From Planctomycetota bacterium (GTDB taxonomy: Bacteria > Planctomycetota > SKW154): 6,312 nucleotides of DNA. Location of the stretch: assembly GCA_026418755.1 (NCBI GenBank), contig JAOAAR010000123.1, positions 1 to 6,312 of the forward strand, read 5' to 3'. The position numbers and the translations under genes are program-made. Positions 5,838 to 6,312 of this stretch are shown here, in pieces; positions within the stretch are counted from its first letter, which is position 1; each line of letters opens with the position of its first letter. The notes under the pieces are model-generated. The model was not told the DNA's origin. It saw only the letters and a program-made list of their open reading frames with translations, and searched no databases.

Positions 5838-6312
5838 CAAGGAAGTTTGAGAAGATAAATCGTCGGCGCAATTATACTCGTAAAATCGCTAAACACCACC
5901 CGCCTTTCACCCGATACCGCAACGACATAGTCCGAATTATGAACCAGATTCCTCACATCAAGCCCACTCTTCCTCTCAATCTCAGCAAACGCCTCGCCTC
6001 TTGAAAGCCTTTTAATCGGCGCCCTTACGCGTCGCTTTAAGTCATCCTGTAAAATGGGAGTGGTATTGGGAACTTTTCTAAGCGGTGCCCAAAAAGCCTC
6101 GTCAGGGTAGAGGTGACCATAATAATAAACCCACATCCCAGAAAAGTGATAAACAGATTGATGGGACAAATCCTTAACTCCCCATTCCGGTTCACACTTA
6201 TCAAAAAATGTTACAAAAAAGAGAGGTTCTTCCGTCACTCTTAAGGAGAGTAAGCCACCATTCTCGTAGAGTGCATTGGGCGCAAGAAACCGCCCCGTGT
6301 TCACATCCACAG
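5837..6312 (-). CDS. Protein of unknown function, C-terminal part, upstream of exbBD (5' end beyond window)
   Basis: The reading frame enters from the right edge and ends at TGA (plus-strand 5837-5839), giving 157 complete codons. A GTG at 6310-6308 is possible as a start, but the text there (VDVNTGRF) looks internal and the frame stays open to the edge, so I treat the gene as truncated. The visible part is rich in aromatics (MWVYYYG at 59-65). Residues 98-142, including RLSRGEAFAEIERKSGLDV and a following YVVAVS strand, have the helix-then-strand look of small STN/secretin-type domains; this is a weak resemblance. No membrane helix is visible. It ends 12 bp before exbB and in the same frame, so the three genes are almost certainly one operon, and this product is a candidate partner of the ExbBD motor. 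Function unknown. Confidence 0.75.
   Translation of the reverse strand, partial: VDVNTGRFLAPNALYENGGLLSLRVTEEPLFFVTFFDKCEPEWGVKDLSHQSVYHFSGMWVYYYGHLYPDEAFWAPLRKVPNTTPILQDDLKRRVRAPIKRLSRGEAFAEIERKSGLDVRNLVHNSDYVVAVSGERRVVFSDFTSIIAPTIYLLKLP

Overview
The window shows a compact bacterial gene block with moderate GC and little intergenic space. It reads as two divergent transcription units starting from a shared ~250 bp intergenic region, plus a third, convergent unit at the right end. The combination of a large membrane-anchored Ser/Thr kinase carrying an N-terminal double-CxxC zinc ribbon (MJ0042-like), small secreted proteins of unknown function and a short ExbB/ExbD pair is what one often meets in Planctomycetota and related, mostly uncultured phyla. 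That placement is inference; the window has no rRNA, tRNA or other phylogenetic marker.

Left part (1-2435, minus strand): one uninterrupted reading frame of at least 811 codons that runs off the left edge. It encodes, in order, a helical module with four similar turns, a zinc ribbon, a complete protein kinase domain with all catalytic motifs, one transmembrane helix, and a long charged helical/TPR-like tail containing an internal repeat with a 56-residue period. Every long plus-strand reading frame over this region is an antisense shadow.

Middle (2436-2686): a gene-free divergent promoter region with a plausible sigma70-type promoter facing each way and three copies of the octamer AAAACTCT (two direct, one inverted) placed next to or inside those promoters.

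Centre right (2687-4951, plus strand): a three-gene operon with gaps of 14 bp and 1 bp. It encodes a secreted protein of unknown function (275 aa), a membrane-anchored or secreted protein of unknown function (267 aa) that may be a distant relative of the first, and a Nudix hydrolase (205 aa).

Right part (4969-6312, minus strand): a partial gene of unknown function entering from the right edge, then exbB (GTG start, 12 bp after the previous stop) and exbD (GTG start, overlapping exbB by 20 bp). ExbB and ExbD would form an inner-membrane motor driven by the proton gradient; the partial protein encoded just upstream is the best local candidate for a partner. The operon meets the Nudix gene tail to tail with only 17 bp between stops and no recognisable hairpin terminator.

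I see no CRISPR array, insertion sequence, phage gene, RNA gene or attachment site. The most unusual item is the domain layout of the kinase.
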